Shown in pieces: positions 42,983-51,248 of a stretch of 64,000 nt of DNA (its first letter is position 1; every line of letters begins with the position of its first letter). This stretch comes from JAJNPS01 sp031378845 (GTDB lineage Bacteria; Pseudomonadota; Alphaproteobacteria; Rhodobacterales; Rhodobacteraceae). The notes beneath the pieces were generated by a model that saw only the letters and a program-made list of their open reading frames with translations, did not search any database and was not told the DNA's origin. The stretch lies in contig JANNES010000015.1 in assembly GCA_031378845.1 (NCBI GenBank), forward strand, positions 186,001 through 250,000, in the 5' to 3' direction. A program made the translations under genes and the position numbers.

Positions 42983-43747
42983 TCAGAACCGTGGCACAAT
43001 GAGCCCGCCGTCGGCGGAAATCACCTGGCCCGTGGTGTATGGCATGCCCCCCGAAGCCAGCGTCGCAATGATCGCCCCCATCTCGGCGGGCGTCCCCACG
43101 CGCGGCAACAGCGTCAGCCCCTCGGCGGCGCGCTTGGCATAGGTCTCGATCACCGCCGCCGTCATGTCGGTGGCGATCAGCCCCGGCTGGACATCATAGA
43201 CCGCGATCCCCTCGGCCCCAAGCCGCACCGCCAGCGCCTTGGACACCATCGCTGCCGCGGCTTTGGAGGCGCAATACTCCGCGCGCTGCACCGCCACCGC
43301 GACCGCATTGGACGAGGTCACGTTGACGATCGAATGGAACCCCTCGCCGCGCACGCGTCCCATCAGCCGGCGCGCAAACGCCTGGCTCAGGAAAAACACC
43401 GCTTTGGCGTTGACCGTAAGACACCGATCCCACGACGCCTCGGTCACCTCCAGCAGGTCCCCGCGCGAGATCACCCCCACGCCCGCATTGTTCACCAGCG
43501 TCGTCAACGGCCCCAACGACGCCTCGATCCGCCCAAGGTATCCGTCATGCCCGGCCAGATCCGTCACATCGAACGGTGCCGCCACCACCGGCGCGCCCAG
43601 CGCAGCAACCTTTGCCACGGCACCGCGCAACTCGTCATCCTCGACCGGCCCGTTGATCGCGATGGCAAAGCCTGCCTTCGCCAAAGCCTCTGCCGCCGCA
43701 AGGCCGATGCCGCGCGACGACCCTGTGACCAATGCGACACCGCTCAC
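42983..43747 (-). CDS. SDR family oxidoreductase (FabG-like)
   Basis: This 254-residue classical short-chain dehydrogenase has VALVTGSSRGIGLAAAEAL (cofactor), LVNNAGVG, the catalytic Ser in VNVTSSNAVAV, YCASK (Tyr/Lys) and PGLIATDMT. It starts with GTG 43747 in a GTGA overlap with the acyl-CoA dehydrogenase stop. The upstream open frame is a shadow of that gene. It may oxidise a hydroxy-acyl-CoA or a sugar hydroxyl in the pathway. Confidence 0.9.
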   Translation of the reverse strand: MSGVALVTGSSRGIGLAAAEALAKAGFAIAINGPVEDDELRGAVAKVAALGAPVVAAPFDVTDLAGHDGYLGRIEASLGPLTTLVNNAGVGVISRGDLLEVTEASWDRCLTVNAKAVFFLSQAFARRLMGRVRGEGFHSIVNVTSSNAVAVAVQRAEYCASKAAAAMVSKALAVRLGAEGIAVYDVQPGLIATDMTAAVIETYAKRAAEGLTLLPRVGTPAEMGAIIATLASGGMPYTTGQVISADGGLIVPRF

Positions 43748-44601
43748 CCTTGGGCCCCCTTTTTTTTCATCAGCTCCCGCGCAATGATCATGCGCTGGAT
43801 CTGGTTGGTACCTTCGTAAATCTGCGTGATCTTGGCATCGCGGTAAAGCCGCTCCACCTCGAACCTCCATATATAGCCCGACCCGCCGAACACCTGCCCC
43901 GCATCCGCCGTCCGTTGCACCGCCATATCGCCCGCAAAGCACTTGGCGATCAAACACGCGTTGGTCGCATCCTGCCCCGCATCAATCTTGCAGGCCGCCG
44001 AATGCACCAATAGGCGTGCCGCCTCGATGTCCTTGACCATATCCGCCAACATCCATTGCACGCCCTGAAACTCGGCAATCGCCTTGCCGAACTGCTTGCG
44101 CGTCGCGGCACAGTCGCCCGCTGCCGCAAACCCCGCCAGCCCGATACCGATGGCAAACGTCGCAATCCCCACGCGGCCCTTGTCCGGCGCCCAGCCGTCG
44201 CCAGTGCGCACCACGGTGGTGCGGATGCCTGACACATCGGTGCCCGCTTCCCGTTCGCTGATGCAACAGGCCACCTTTGTCTTCATCGCCCGTATCGCGC
44301 GCAACAGCGCATGCTGCGCCGGCGTTCCATGCCGCACCCGCAATGTCGAGATCAGCGCCACCAGCCCGCACTGATCAGCCACCGACGCATAGCCGCGCGA
44401 TAGCTCTTGCATGATCAGCGCGTAGGCCAGCGTACCAAAGCCCGGACCTCCCAGCGCCTCGGGCACACCGATCCCGAACACGCCAAGGCCCGCCATCTGG
44501 TCATAGATCTCGTTCGGAAACTGCTCTTCATGGTCCAGCACCTCGCCGGCGAACGCGCGCGCCATATCGCGCACTTGCGCATGGGTTTCGGTCAGATACA
44601 C
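43744..44601 (-). CDS. Acyl-CoA dehydrogenase with internal deletion
   Basis: This 285-residue product is clearly an acyl-CoA dehydrogenase at both ends: MAGLGVFGIGVPEALGGPGF, CISEREAGTDVSG, FGKAIAEFQGVQWMLADM, QVFGGSGYI and IYEGTNQIQRMIIARELM. Family members have about 375-385 residues. Between TTVVRTGDGW and DKGRVGIATF roughly 85-90 residues of the middle beta domain (the WITNG/FAD-contact part) are missing, in frame, near 44185. The protein is probably inactive. The start is taken as GTG 44601. It heads the operon that continues to the isomerase. Confidence 0.85.
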   Translation of the reverse strand: MYLTETHAQVRDMARAFAGEVLDHEEQFPNEIYDQMAGLGVFGIGVPEALGGPGFGTLAYALIMQELSRGYASVADQCGLVALISTLRVRHGTPAQHALLRAIRAMKTKVACCISEREAGTDVSGIRTTVVRTGDGWAPDKGRVGIATFAIGIGLAGFAAAGDCAATRKQFGKAIAEFQGVQWMLADMVKDIEAARLLVHSAACKIDAGQDATNACLIAKCFAGDMAVQRTADAGQVFGGSGYIWRFEVERLYRDAKITQIYEGTNQIQRMIIARELMKKKGAQG

Positions 44602-44623
44602 CGCGCTTTTTCCATTCTGGTGT

Positions 44624-44642
44624 GTAACTATTCGGTTACTTA
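44624..44642. promoter_or_regulatory. TAACYGGTTA-type motif, site 2
   Basis: GTAACTATTCGGTTACTTA holds the arms GTAAC and GTTAC six bases apart plus the shared CGGTTACTTA also found at 44721-44730. It lies 23 bp upstream of the acyl-CoA dehydrogenase start. Confidence 0.55.
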
Positions 44643-44682
44643 TTAGGTTGCCGCACCGCCTTGGGTCAAGTCTGAAAATCGC

Positions 44683-44730
44683 TTGCAGCAAGCCCTGTCC
44701 TGCCGATATAATGCACCAAACGGTTACTTA
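44683..44730 (+). promoter_or_regulatory. Sigma-70-type promoter with overlapping operator, site 3
   Basis: TTGCAG (44683-44688), an 18-base spacer and TATAAT (44707-44712) form a good housekeeping promoter for the aldo/keto reductase gene. The motif CACCAAACGGTTACTTA (44714-44730) sits directly on the expected transcription start, an arrangement that fits repression. Confidence 0.65.
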
Positions 44731-44760
44731 AATCGTCGGATGACTCTCAGAGGAGCCAGC

Positions 44761-45777
44761 ATGAGGCCCGGACGGAACCGCAAATTCGGCCGCGTCGACC
44801 TTTCGGTGACCAGCTTCGGTTTTGGCACCGCCCCCGTCGGCAATATCTTTCGCGAGATTGAGGGGCCAACCTCGGATGCGATGTATCAGTCCTCATGGGA
44901 TGCGGGCGTGCGTTACTTCGATACCGCCCCGATGTATGGCCATAGTCTTGCCGAACGGCGCACCGGCCAGTCCCTGCGGTGCAAGAGTCGCGACGATTAC
45001 GTGCTGTCGTCCAAAGTCGGGCGCGCTTTGAAACCCGCCCCGCGCGACATGATCAAGTTTGCCCCTTGGGTCAATGCCGCCGCCTTCACGATGGACTTCG
45101 ACGATAGCCATGACGGCACGATGCGCGCGCTCGAGGACAGCCTTCAGCGCCTGGGGATGGCGCATATGGACATCTGCTTCATCCATGGCATCGACGTCTT
45201 TATCCGTGGCAAGGATCAACCAGAGGTGTTCAGACACGCGATGGACGGCTGCTATAAAGCACTCGACAAGATGCGCAGCGAAGGTATGCCAAAAGCCATC
45301 GGCGTCGGCGTGAACGAAGGGGAGCTGTGCCACGAGGCGCTGAAACAGCGCGATTTCGACGGCTTCCTGCTGGCGGGTCGCTACACCTTGCAGGAGCAAG
45401 ATGCGCTCAACAACTTGCTGCCAATATGCGAAAAACGCGGTGCTGCGGTCGTGGTCGGTGGCGGCTTCAATTCGGGGATTCTCGCGACCGGGGCCAAGCC
45501 GGAGGCAAAGTACAACTATTCCCCCGCCCCGCAGCCGATCATGGACAAGGTCGCGGCGATCGAGGCGGTCTGCGCCAATCACAACGTGCCCCTGCCCACA
45601 GCAGCGCTGCAATTCGTCGTCGCGCACCCTGGGATTGCGTCCTTTATCACCAGAACCCGCACCGTGGAGCAACTGACCCAGAACCTCGGATGGTTCAGCC
45701 ATCCGATCCCCGGCGCCCTGCGGTCGGACTTCAAGGCCAAGGGGCTCTTGCGCAAGGGCGCGTTGGTGCCCGCATGA
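44761..45777 (+). CDS. Aldo/keto reductase (D-threo-aldose 1-dehydrogenase-like)
   Basis: This 338-residue protein belongs to the AKR superfamily branch of sugar (fucose/galactose) and pyridoxal dehydrogenases. It shows FGFGTAPVGNIFREI, VRYFDTAPMYGHSLAERR with the catalytic Asp and Tyr, SSKVGR with the Lys, and CFIHGID with the His. The ATG at 44761 has AGAGGAG upstream. It overlaps the MaoC gene by four bases and diverges from the acyl-CoA dehydrogenase operon. Aldose-to-lactone oxidation is one plausible role. Confidence 0.88.
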   Translation: MRPGRNRKFGRVDLSVTSFGFGTAPVGNIFREIEGPTSDAMYQSSWDAGVRYFDTAPMYGHSLAERRTGQSLRCKSRDDYVLSSKVGRALKPAPRDMIKFAPWVNAAAFTMDFDDSHDGTMRALEDSLQRLGMAHMDICFIHGIDVFIRGKDQPEVFRHAMDGCYKALDKMRSEGMPKAIGVGVNEGELCHEALKQRDFDGFLLAGRYTLQEQDALNNLLPICEKRGAAVVVGGGFNSGILATGAKPEAKYNYSPAPQPIMDKVAAIEAVCANHNVPLPTAALQFVVAHPGIASFITRTRTVEQLTQNLGWFSHPIPGALRSDFKAKGLLRKGALVPA

Positions 45778-46229
45778 CACGCAGCGACCTGCCCCCCGGC
45801 AACTATGGCTACGGCGACCTTGCGCAGGGCGACACCTGGCAAACCGGTGAGGCCGACATCACGCCCACGCTGATTGACGACTTTGCCGCCGTTACCGGCG
45901 ACCGTTTTGCGATCCACATGACGGAGGCGGGGGCCGCAAGCTATGGTTTCAAGGCCCGCGTCGCACATGGCCTGTTGATCCTGTCGATGGCCGATGGGCT
46001 CAAGAACCTCAGCCCGGTGCAACTTCGCGCCGTGGCCTCGCTGGATTGGCAATGGATGTTTGTGAGCCCGGTCTTTGTAGGCGACCGCATCCGCGCACGC
46101 ATCACGGTCCGCAGCATCGGCCTGACCAAAAAGCCGGATCGTGGTATCGTCATGCTGGCCTTTTCGGTGACGAACCAGGACGATGCGCTGGTGCAGACCG
46201 GCACCAATCAGTTGATGATGCAGCTGTGA
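45774..46229 (+). CDS. MaoC family dehydratase
   Basis: This 151-residue hot-dog-fold protein has the R-hydratase motif: IDDFAAVTGDRFAIHMTEAG with catalytic Asp and His, followed by RVAHGLLILSMADGL. MaoC proteins hydrate or dehydrate enoyl-CoA thioesters. It starts in the ATGA overlap with the aldo/keto reductase gene. A weak stem (AAGGATT...AATCCTT, 46247-46264) follows the stop. Confidence 0.9.
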   Translation: MTRSDLPPGNYGYGDLAQGDTWQTGEADITPTLIDDFAAVTGDRFAIHMTEAGAASYGFKARVAHGLLILSMADGLKNLSPVQLRAVASLDWQWMFVSPVFVGDRIRARITVRSIGLTKKPDRGIVMLAFSVTNQDDALVQTGTNQLMMQL

Positions 46230-46319
46230 AAAAGACGCCAAAGGTCAAGGATTGGTAAATCCTTACATGGAAAAATTTTGATATAGATGAATAAAAAAAT
46301 ATGTCCCGGCCAGGGGCAC

Positions 46320-47579
46320 CTACCGGATCAGGATCGCCCGGAAATCGTTCACATTGGTCCCCGTAGGCCCCGTGACAAACAAATCCCCCAACGCATCAAA
46401 CGCCCCCCAGGCATCATTGCGCGCCAGCATCGCCGCCGGATCGACCCCGAGGCCACGCAGCCGCGCCATGGACCCCCCGTCCGCAAACGCCCCCGCATTC
46501 GCCTCGGACCCGTCGATCCCGTCCGTATCGGCGGCCAGCGCGGAAAACGGTACCCCCTCCGCCGCCAAAGCCAGCGCCAGCAGAAACTCGGAGTTCCGCC
46601 CCCCCCGCCCCTTATCCCGCAAGGTCACCGTCGTCTCGCCGCCCGACAAGATCACCACGGGCCGCGCAAAGGGCCGCCCCCGGCTGGCAACTTCCCGCGC
46701 GATGGCCGCATGGACCCGCCCCACATCCCGCGCCTCGCCCTCGATCGCGTCCGATAGGATCACCGCCGGCACGCTTAAGTCCCCAGCCCGCGCCGCCGCC
46801 GCCTCCAGCGATATCCGCGCCGAAGCAATCACCTCGACCCGGTTCCCGGCAAAGACAGGATCGGACGGCACCAGCGCCAGCCCCTTTTCCCCCGCGATCC
46901 AGGCCGCAATCCGGGGTGGCAGATCAAGCCGCCACGCCGCAACCAGCGCCCGCGCCTCGGCCCGGGTGACCAGATCAGGCACCGTCGGCCCCGACGCCAC
47001 CTGTGCCGGATCATCTCCCGGCACGTCCGACACGACCAGACTGACCACCCGCGCGGGATACGCCGCAGCCGCGAGCCGCCCGCCCTTGATCCGGCTCACT
47101 TGTTTTCTGATCGCATTCATCGCCGAGATCGGCGCGCCCGAGGCGAGCAACGCCCGGTTCAGCGCGGTCTCATCTTCCAGTGTCAGCGACCCCGGAGGTG
47201 CCGGCAACAGCGCCGATCCCCCGCCGCAAATCAACGCCACCACCAGATCGTCTGGCCCAAGACCCGCCACCGCCGCGAACAACGCCGCTGAGGCCTGCAT
47301 CCCAGCCGCATCCGGAACCGGATGCGATGCCTCCATCACCCTGATCCGCTGGCAAGCTGCCCCATACCCGTAACGCGTGACGACAACCCCCGACAGCGGC
47401 CCATCCCACAACTGCTCAAACGCCGCCGCGAGCTGCGCTGCCCCCTTGCCCGCACCGATCACCACCGTCTTGCCCTTGGGCCGGGGCGGCAGATGCGCAT
47501 GCAGCGCCGTCATGGGATCGGCAGCCCGGACCGCTGTCTGAAACAGGTCCGCCAGGAAATCGCGATCTTCCGGCACCAT
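46320..47579 (-). CDS. Glycerate 2-kinase (GckA/TtuD, MOFRL family)
   Basis: This 419-residue enzyme phosphorylates D-glycerate, feeding 2-phosphoglycerate to central metabolism. It has VVIGAGKGAAQLAAAFEQ, SHPVPDAAGMQAS, CGGGSALLPAPPGSLTLEDE, and the C-terminal MOFRL block VILSGGETTVTL and GGRNSEFLLALAL followed by ALAADTDGIDGSE. It starts in a one-base overlap with the Dabb gene, the last gene of the CoA-transferase operon. This gene suggests that the pathway of this region releases glycerate or hydroxypyruvate/tartronate semialdehyde. Confidence 0.9.
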   Translation of the reverse strand: MVPEDRDFLADLFQTAVRAADPMTALHAHLPPRPKGKTVVIGAGKGAAQLAAAFEQLWDGPLSGVVVTRYGYGAACQRIRVMEASHPVPDAAGMQASAALFAAVAGLGPDDLVVALICGGGSALLPAPPGSLTLEDETALNRALLASGAPISAMNAIRKQVSRIKGGRLAAAAYPARVVSLVVSDVPGDDPAQVASGPTVPDLVTRAEARALVAAWRLDLPPRIAAWIAGEKGLALVPSDPVFAGNRVEVIASARISLEAAAARAGDLSVPAVILSDAIEGEARDVGRVHAAIAREVASRGRPFARPVVILSGGETTVTLRDKGRGGRNSEFLLALALAAEGVPFSALAADTDGIDGSEANAGAFADGGSMARLRGLGVDPAAMLARNDAWGAFDALGDLFVTGPTGTNVNDFRAILIR

Positions 47580-47890
47580 CAGATCTCGACATCGCAGACG
47601 AACACGCCGTCTGCTCCACCCTCAAGCTCGGCCACGATGCGGCCTCCGATCGCCTGATGCACGGGGTCGACGAGATAGGTATCCCGCACGCCGCTATCGC
47701 GGAAATCCAGCCAGAATACGTCGTTGAATCCGCGCACCAGCGGCAGCTCCACGCTGACATTCGCAAATGCCCTGAAATCGAGGATCCCGTCGATATGCCC
47801 CGACAGGCCCCGCAACTCCCCGTAGAGCGCGCCCTTTGTTTCTGGCTTGGTCCCCGCCTTGAACCGCAAAGCCACGATATGCCGGATCAT
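47579..47890 (-). CDS. Dabb (stress-responsive alpha/beta barrel) domain protein
   Basis: This 103-residue ferredoxin-like protein starts MIRHIVALRFKAGTKPE and has ANVSVELPLVRGFNDVFWLD and YLVDPVHQAI, the Dabb pattern. Such proteins dimerise and in catabolic clusters act as small isomerases, cyclases or lyases. ATG 47890 has GAAGGA at a good distance; the ATG at 47899 abuts it. It lies between enoyl-CoA hydratase and glycerate kinase genes in one operon. Confidence 0.8.
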   Translation of the reverse strand: MIRHIVALRFKAGTKPETKGALYGELRGLSGHIDGILDFRAFANVSVELPLVRGFNDVFWLDFRDSGVRDTYLVDPVHQAIGGRIVAELEGGADGVFVCDVEI

Positions 47891-47903
47891 CGATGTCATC
47901 CTT

Positions 47904-48671
47904 CTAAAAGCGTGGTTTGCGTTTCTCGCGGAATGCGGAAAGCCCTTCTTTCAGGTCTGCCGAACCAGCCACGACGGCGCCCGCCAGCGCCTCCAGAACG
48001 CGTTCGGCATCTTCGCCATCACCGGCATTGATCAGCATCTTGGTGATCTCTGTCGCGCGCGGGCTGCGCCCCATCACACGGGCGGCGGCGGCCTCTGCAG
48101 CAACCATGCCGTCGCCTTGTGGGACAACTTGATCGACGAGGCCAAACGCCAAGGCCTGATCGGCGTCAAAGACCTCGCCAAAGATCGCCATCCGCCGCAC
48201 CAGCTGCGCGCCAAACCGGCGGACCGCGCGCTGCGTGCCCGACCAGCCGGGGATGATCCCGAGTCCAGTTTCCGGCTGACCAAGTTTGATATGCGCCTCG
48301 GCAATGCGCAGATCTGCGCAGGCCGCAAGCTCCAGCCCGCCGCCCAGCGCATGCCCGTTCAGGACCGCAATCAACGGCACCGACAGTCGCGCCAGCGCAT
48401 CAAACGCCATGTGGCCATCGCGGACCCAGTGCCGCCCGAACGCGTCGGCGCTCCATCCGCTCCACGCGGCAATATCCCCACCGGCGCAGAACGCCTTGGA
48501 TCCCTCGCCCGTCAGGATCAACACCCGCGCCTCGGACCGCTCCACCTGCCGGCAAAGCGGGATCAGCGCATCGACCATCTCGGCATCCAGCGCATTCAGC
48601 TTGTCGGCGCGACGGATCGTCAGGCGCGCGATGCCATCCGCAATCTTAAGGTCGAGCCGGGCATCGGTCAT
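47904..48671 (-). CDS. Enoyl-CoA hydratase/isomerase family protein
   Basis: This 255-residue crotonase-fold protein has the oxyanion-hole blocks KAFCAGGDIAAW and NGHALGGGLELA, and both Glu positions of true hydratases (GGGLELA and LGQPETGLGIIPG). It probably adds water to an enoyl-CoA in the pathway. It overlaps the CoA-transferase stop by four bases. Confidence 0.92.
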   Translation of the reverse strand: MTDARLDLKIADGIARLTIRRADKLNALDAEMVDALIPLCRQVERSEARVLILTGEGSKAFCAGGDIAAWSGWSADAFGRHWVRDGHMAFDALARLSVPLIAVLNGHALGGGLELAACADLRIAEAHIKLGQPETGLGIIPGWSGTQRAVRRFGAQLVRRMAIFGEVFDADQALAFGLVDQVVPQGDGMVAAEAAAARVMGRSPRATEITKMLINAGDGEDAERVLEALAGAVVAGSADLKEGLSAFREKRKPRF

Positions 48672-50239
48672 AGGATCAAACCAAAGGGTTCAGGGCGAAA
48701 GAAGGCTGCGTCCATCACTTTGACATCTGCGGCGACAGTCAAGGGCATTGACGCCTGCGCCAGAACATCGCGCGCGATGTCCAGGCCGGGTGCGACCTCG
48801 GTCACGACCAACCCTGCCGCCGTCAAGCGCATCACGCAGCGTTCAGTAACGTAAGTGACGTCCTGCCCTTGGGCAACCGCGCGGGGCCCCGAAAAGCTGA
48901 TCTGGTCGACCTTTGGCACGACCTTGGCCACCTTGCCTTCGCGGTCGATCACTAACCTGCCACCCACCAGCGACATCTTTGCCCCGGCGTTGAAATTGCC
49001 TGAAAAGACGATCTTGCGCGCCCGCGTCGTGATGTCGACAAACCCGCCCGCGCCCGCCGTCCGATGCGGCGTCGAGGACAGGCGCGACACGTTCACCGAC
49101 CCATCCGCACCAATTTCCAGGAATGACAGCAGCGCACAGTTGAAGCCGGAGGCTTGAAAGTACGCGAACTGGTGCGGCGAGGAGACGAAGGCCTCGGCAT
49201 TCGACGCGCATCCGAACTTGAAATCCAGCAACGGAATGCCGCCGACTGCCCCTTGTTCGATCACCCAGGTGACCGCGCCATGTTGACCCTCTTCCAGCAG
49301 GATGCGCGGCACGTTGGCCGAAATTCCGAACCCAAGATTGACCGCCCAGCCGCGTTTCAACTCGGTCGAGACGCGGCGCGCGATGACCTTGCCGGGATTG
49401 AACTCGGCCAGACGGAACGTGTGCAACGGGCGGATCAGCTCCCCCGAAATCGCCGGGTCGTTGGGTGTCGCTGTGGTTTGCAGCTGGTCGGGTGCCTCGA
49501 CAATGGCATCAACCAGGATGCCGGGCACCTTGACGTCATGCGGGCGCAGACTGCCCACTTGTGCGATGCGGCGGACCTGCGCGATCACGTAACCACCGGA
49601 GTTATGCGCGGCCAGCGCCATCTCCATCGCGCCGAGTGTGGCACCCTCCTGTTCAAACGTCAGGTTGCCGTTTTCATCCGCCGTGCTGGCCCGGATGATC
49701 GCGACATCCGGCCTGATCGCCGGAAAGTGCAGCCAGTCCTCGCCGTCAAACTCGACATGGCGCACAAGGGGCAGCGCGCGGGCCGAGGCGTTCATCGCGC
49801 AACCTTCGTGCTCGGGATCAACAAAGGTCTGCATGCCGACCTTGGTCAGCACGCCGGGCCGGTGCGCGGCACCTTCGCGCAGCATGTCAAAGACGATGCC
49901 AGACGGGACGTTCCAGGCCGCGACCTCTTCCTTGAGGATCATCTGCCAGATTAGCGGTGGTTCGGCATTGGTGGGACCGGAAGGGTAACTGCCGCCGATG
50001 ATCTTGGACAAAAGCCCCGGGCGCGCGATGTGGTCCACGCCTTTGGTTCCGAACATGTCGCCCGCCGCAATGGGGTGAATGGAGGTCAATCCGCGCGGAT
50101 GCCCGGTCTCGTCGAACCGCGCGCCAAGGGCTGCAAGGACAGCATCGGGGCAGCAAAGACCCGACGAGGAATTGACCGCAATCGTGGCGCCGTCGCGGAT
50201 TTCTGCAACCGCCTCTGCCGCTGTGCGAACCTTGCCCAT
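48668..50239 (-). CDS. Acyl-CoA:acetate/3-ketoacid CoA-transferase (family I, fused subunits)
   Basis: This 523-residue protein combines alpha- and beta-type domains of family I CoA-transferases. The N-terminal half has GATIAVNSSSGLCCPDAVL, GMFGTKGVDHIARPGL and PSGIVFDMLRE; the C-terminal half has VNLGFGISANVPRILLEEG and VIEQGAVGGIP with the catalytic Glu. It would activate a carboxylate from the pathway by moving CoA from acetyl-CoA or succinyl-CoA. ATG 50239 has AGGAGG upstream. It heads a four-gene operon divergent from the second aldo/keto reductase. Confidence 0.92.
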   Translation of the reverse strand: MGKVRTAAEAVAEIRDGATIAVNSSSGLCCPDAVLAALGARFDETGHPRGLTSIHPIAAGDMFGTKGVDHIARPGLLSKIIGGSYPSGPTNAEPPLIWQMILKEEVAAWNVPSGIVFDMLREGAAHRPGVLTKVGMQTFVDPEHEGCAMNASARALPLVRHVEFDGEDWLHFPAIRPDVAIIRASTADENGNLTFEQEGATLGAMEMALAAHNSGGYVIAQVRRIAQVGSLRPHDVKVPGILVDAIVEAPDQLQTTATPNDPAISGELIRPLHTFRLAEFNPGKVIARRVSTELKRGWAVNLGFGISANVPRILLEEGQHGAVTWVIEQGAVGGIPLLDFKFGCASNAEAFVSSPHQFAYFQASGFNCALLSFLEIGADGSVNVSRLSSTPHRTAGAGGFVDITTRARKIVFSGNFNAGAKMSLVGGRLVIDREGKVAKVVPKVDQISFSGPRAVAQGQDVTYVTERCVMRLTAAGLVVTEVAPGLDIARDVLAQASMPLTVAADVKVMDAAFFRPEPFGLIL

Positions 50240-50270
50240 ATCAAGACCTCCTTCTCGGCAGTTGCAATCT

Positions 50271-50290
50271 AAGTAACTAACCAGTTATAA
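50271..50290. promoter_or_regulatory. TAACYGGTTA-type motif, site 4
   Basis: AAGTAACTAACCAGTTATAA contains TAAC-CA-GTTA (50278-50287), the same inverted repeat as site 1 read from the other strand, plus an adjacent AAGTAAC arm. It lies 32 bp upstream of the CoA-transferase start. Confidence 0.6.
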
Positions 50291-50381
50291 TCATAGTCGG
50301 GCTCAGTGCGCTGCTTCAAGAGGTTTTTCCGCAGCATGGCACGAGGATATCGCAAAGATTCTATACCGACAGGGGGACATC

Positions 50382-51200
50382 ATGAACATCTGCTTTCAAA
50401 AGACTTTCCAGCGGGCTTTCGGGACCTATCCGCTGAGCGGCAAGACGCTGTCGGACGCCATTGCCATCGCGGCGGACGTGGGCTACCGCGCCTTTGACAC
50501 CGCGCAGATGTATGGCAACGAGGCCGACACGGGTGCGGCGCTTGCCGCATGTGGTATCGTGCGCCGCGATATGTGCATCACCACCAAGGTGCATCCCGAC
50601 AATTTCACGCAAAGCGCCTTTTTGCCGTCGGTCGAGAAAAGCCTGAAGGATTTGCGGATCGCTGCGGTTGACCTTTTGCTGCTGCACTGGCCACCTATCG
50701 GGGGCGATATCAAGCCGTCACTGAAATTGCTGCAAACAGCACTCGACAAGGGGCTGACCAAGAATATCGGCGTGTCGAACTACACCGTGCAGATGATGCG
50801 CGATGCGACCGCCATCGTCGATGCCCCCATCGTCACCAACCAGGTCGAGTTTCACCCGCTGATGGATCAGAGCAAGCTTCTGGCGGGGGCCGCGGAAACC
50901 GGGATCCCCCTGTCGTCCTATTCGTCGGTCGCGCGGGGCGAGGTGTTCAAGTACCCGCTCTTTGCCGAGATCGGTGCGGGCTACGGCAAATCAGCGGGGC
51001 AGGTCGTGCTGCGCTGGATTTTGCAAAAGGGCGTGTCGCTGAACACGATGTCGACCAACCCCGCGAATATCCGTGCGAACTTTGACATCATGGATTTCAC
51101 CCTGTCCTCGATCGACATGGCGCGGATCGAGGCGCTCACCCATACCGGCTATCGCATCGTGACCTCGGATCTGGTTCCTTGGGCACCCATCTGGGACTGA
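50382..51200 (+). CDS. Aldo/keto reductase (2,5-diketo-D-gluconate reductase-like)
   Basis: This 272-residue AKR has the catalytic tetrad in sequence: YRAFDTAQMYGNE (Asp, Tyr), ITTKVHP (Lys) and LLLHWPP (His), and TKNIGVSNYTVQMM and NQVEFHPLMDQSKLL downstream. It is of a different subgroup from the reductase at 44761. A GGGGG run in front of the ATG serves as ribosome-binding site. A single-gene unit divergent from the CoA-transferase operon, followed by a hairpin. Confidence 0.9.
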   Translation: MNICFQKTFQRAFGTYPLSGKTLSDAIAIAADVGYRAFDTAQMYGNEADTGAALAACGIVRRDMCITTKVHPDNFTQSAFLPSVEKSLKDLRIAAVDLLLLHWPPIGGDIKPSLKLLQTALDKGLTKNIGVSNYTVQMMRDATAIVDAPIVTNQVEFHPLMDQSKLLAGAAETGIPLSSYSSVARGEVFKYPLFAEIGAGYGKSAGQVVLRWILQKGVSLNTMSTNPANIRANFDIMDFTLSSIDMARIEALTHTGYRIVTSDLVPWAPIWD

Positions 51201-51207
51201 GGGAACA

Positions 51208-51237
51208 CCGGGGGCGCCCCGCTCTCTGCGCCCCCGG
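51208..51237. terminator. Hairpin terminator between convergent genes
   Basis: The 9-bp stem CCGGGGGCG (51208-51216) / CGCCCCCGG (51229-51237) lies in the 48-bp gap between the aldo/keto reductase and the GMC gene. The T run is weak, so termination is likely but not certain. Confidence 0.6.
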
Positions 51238-51248
51238 CGGCTTTGCCT

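Noticed and set aside
41745..43142. A 465-codon + strand open frame
   Set aside because: It is the shadow of the DUF993 and SDR genes; composition is Arg/His/Pro rich and there is no ribosome-binding site.
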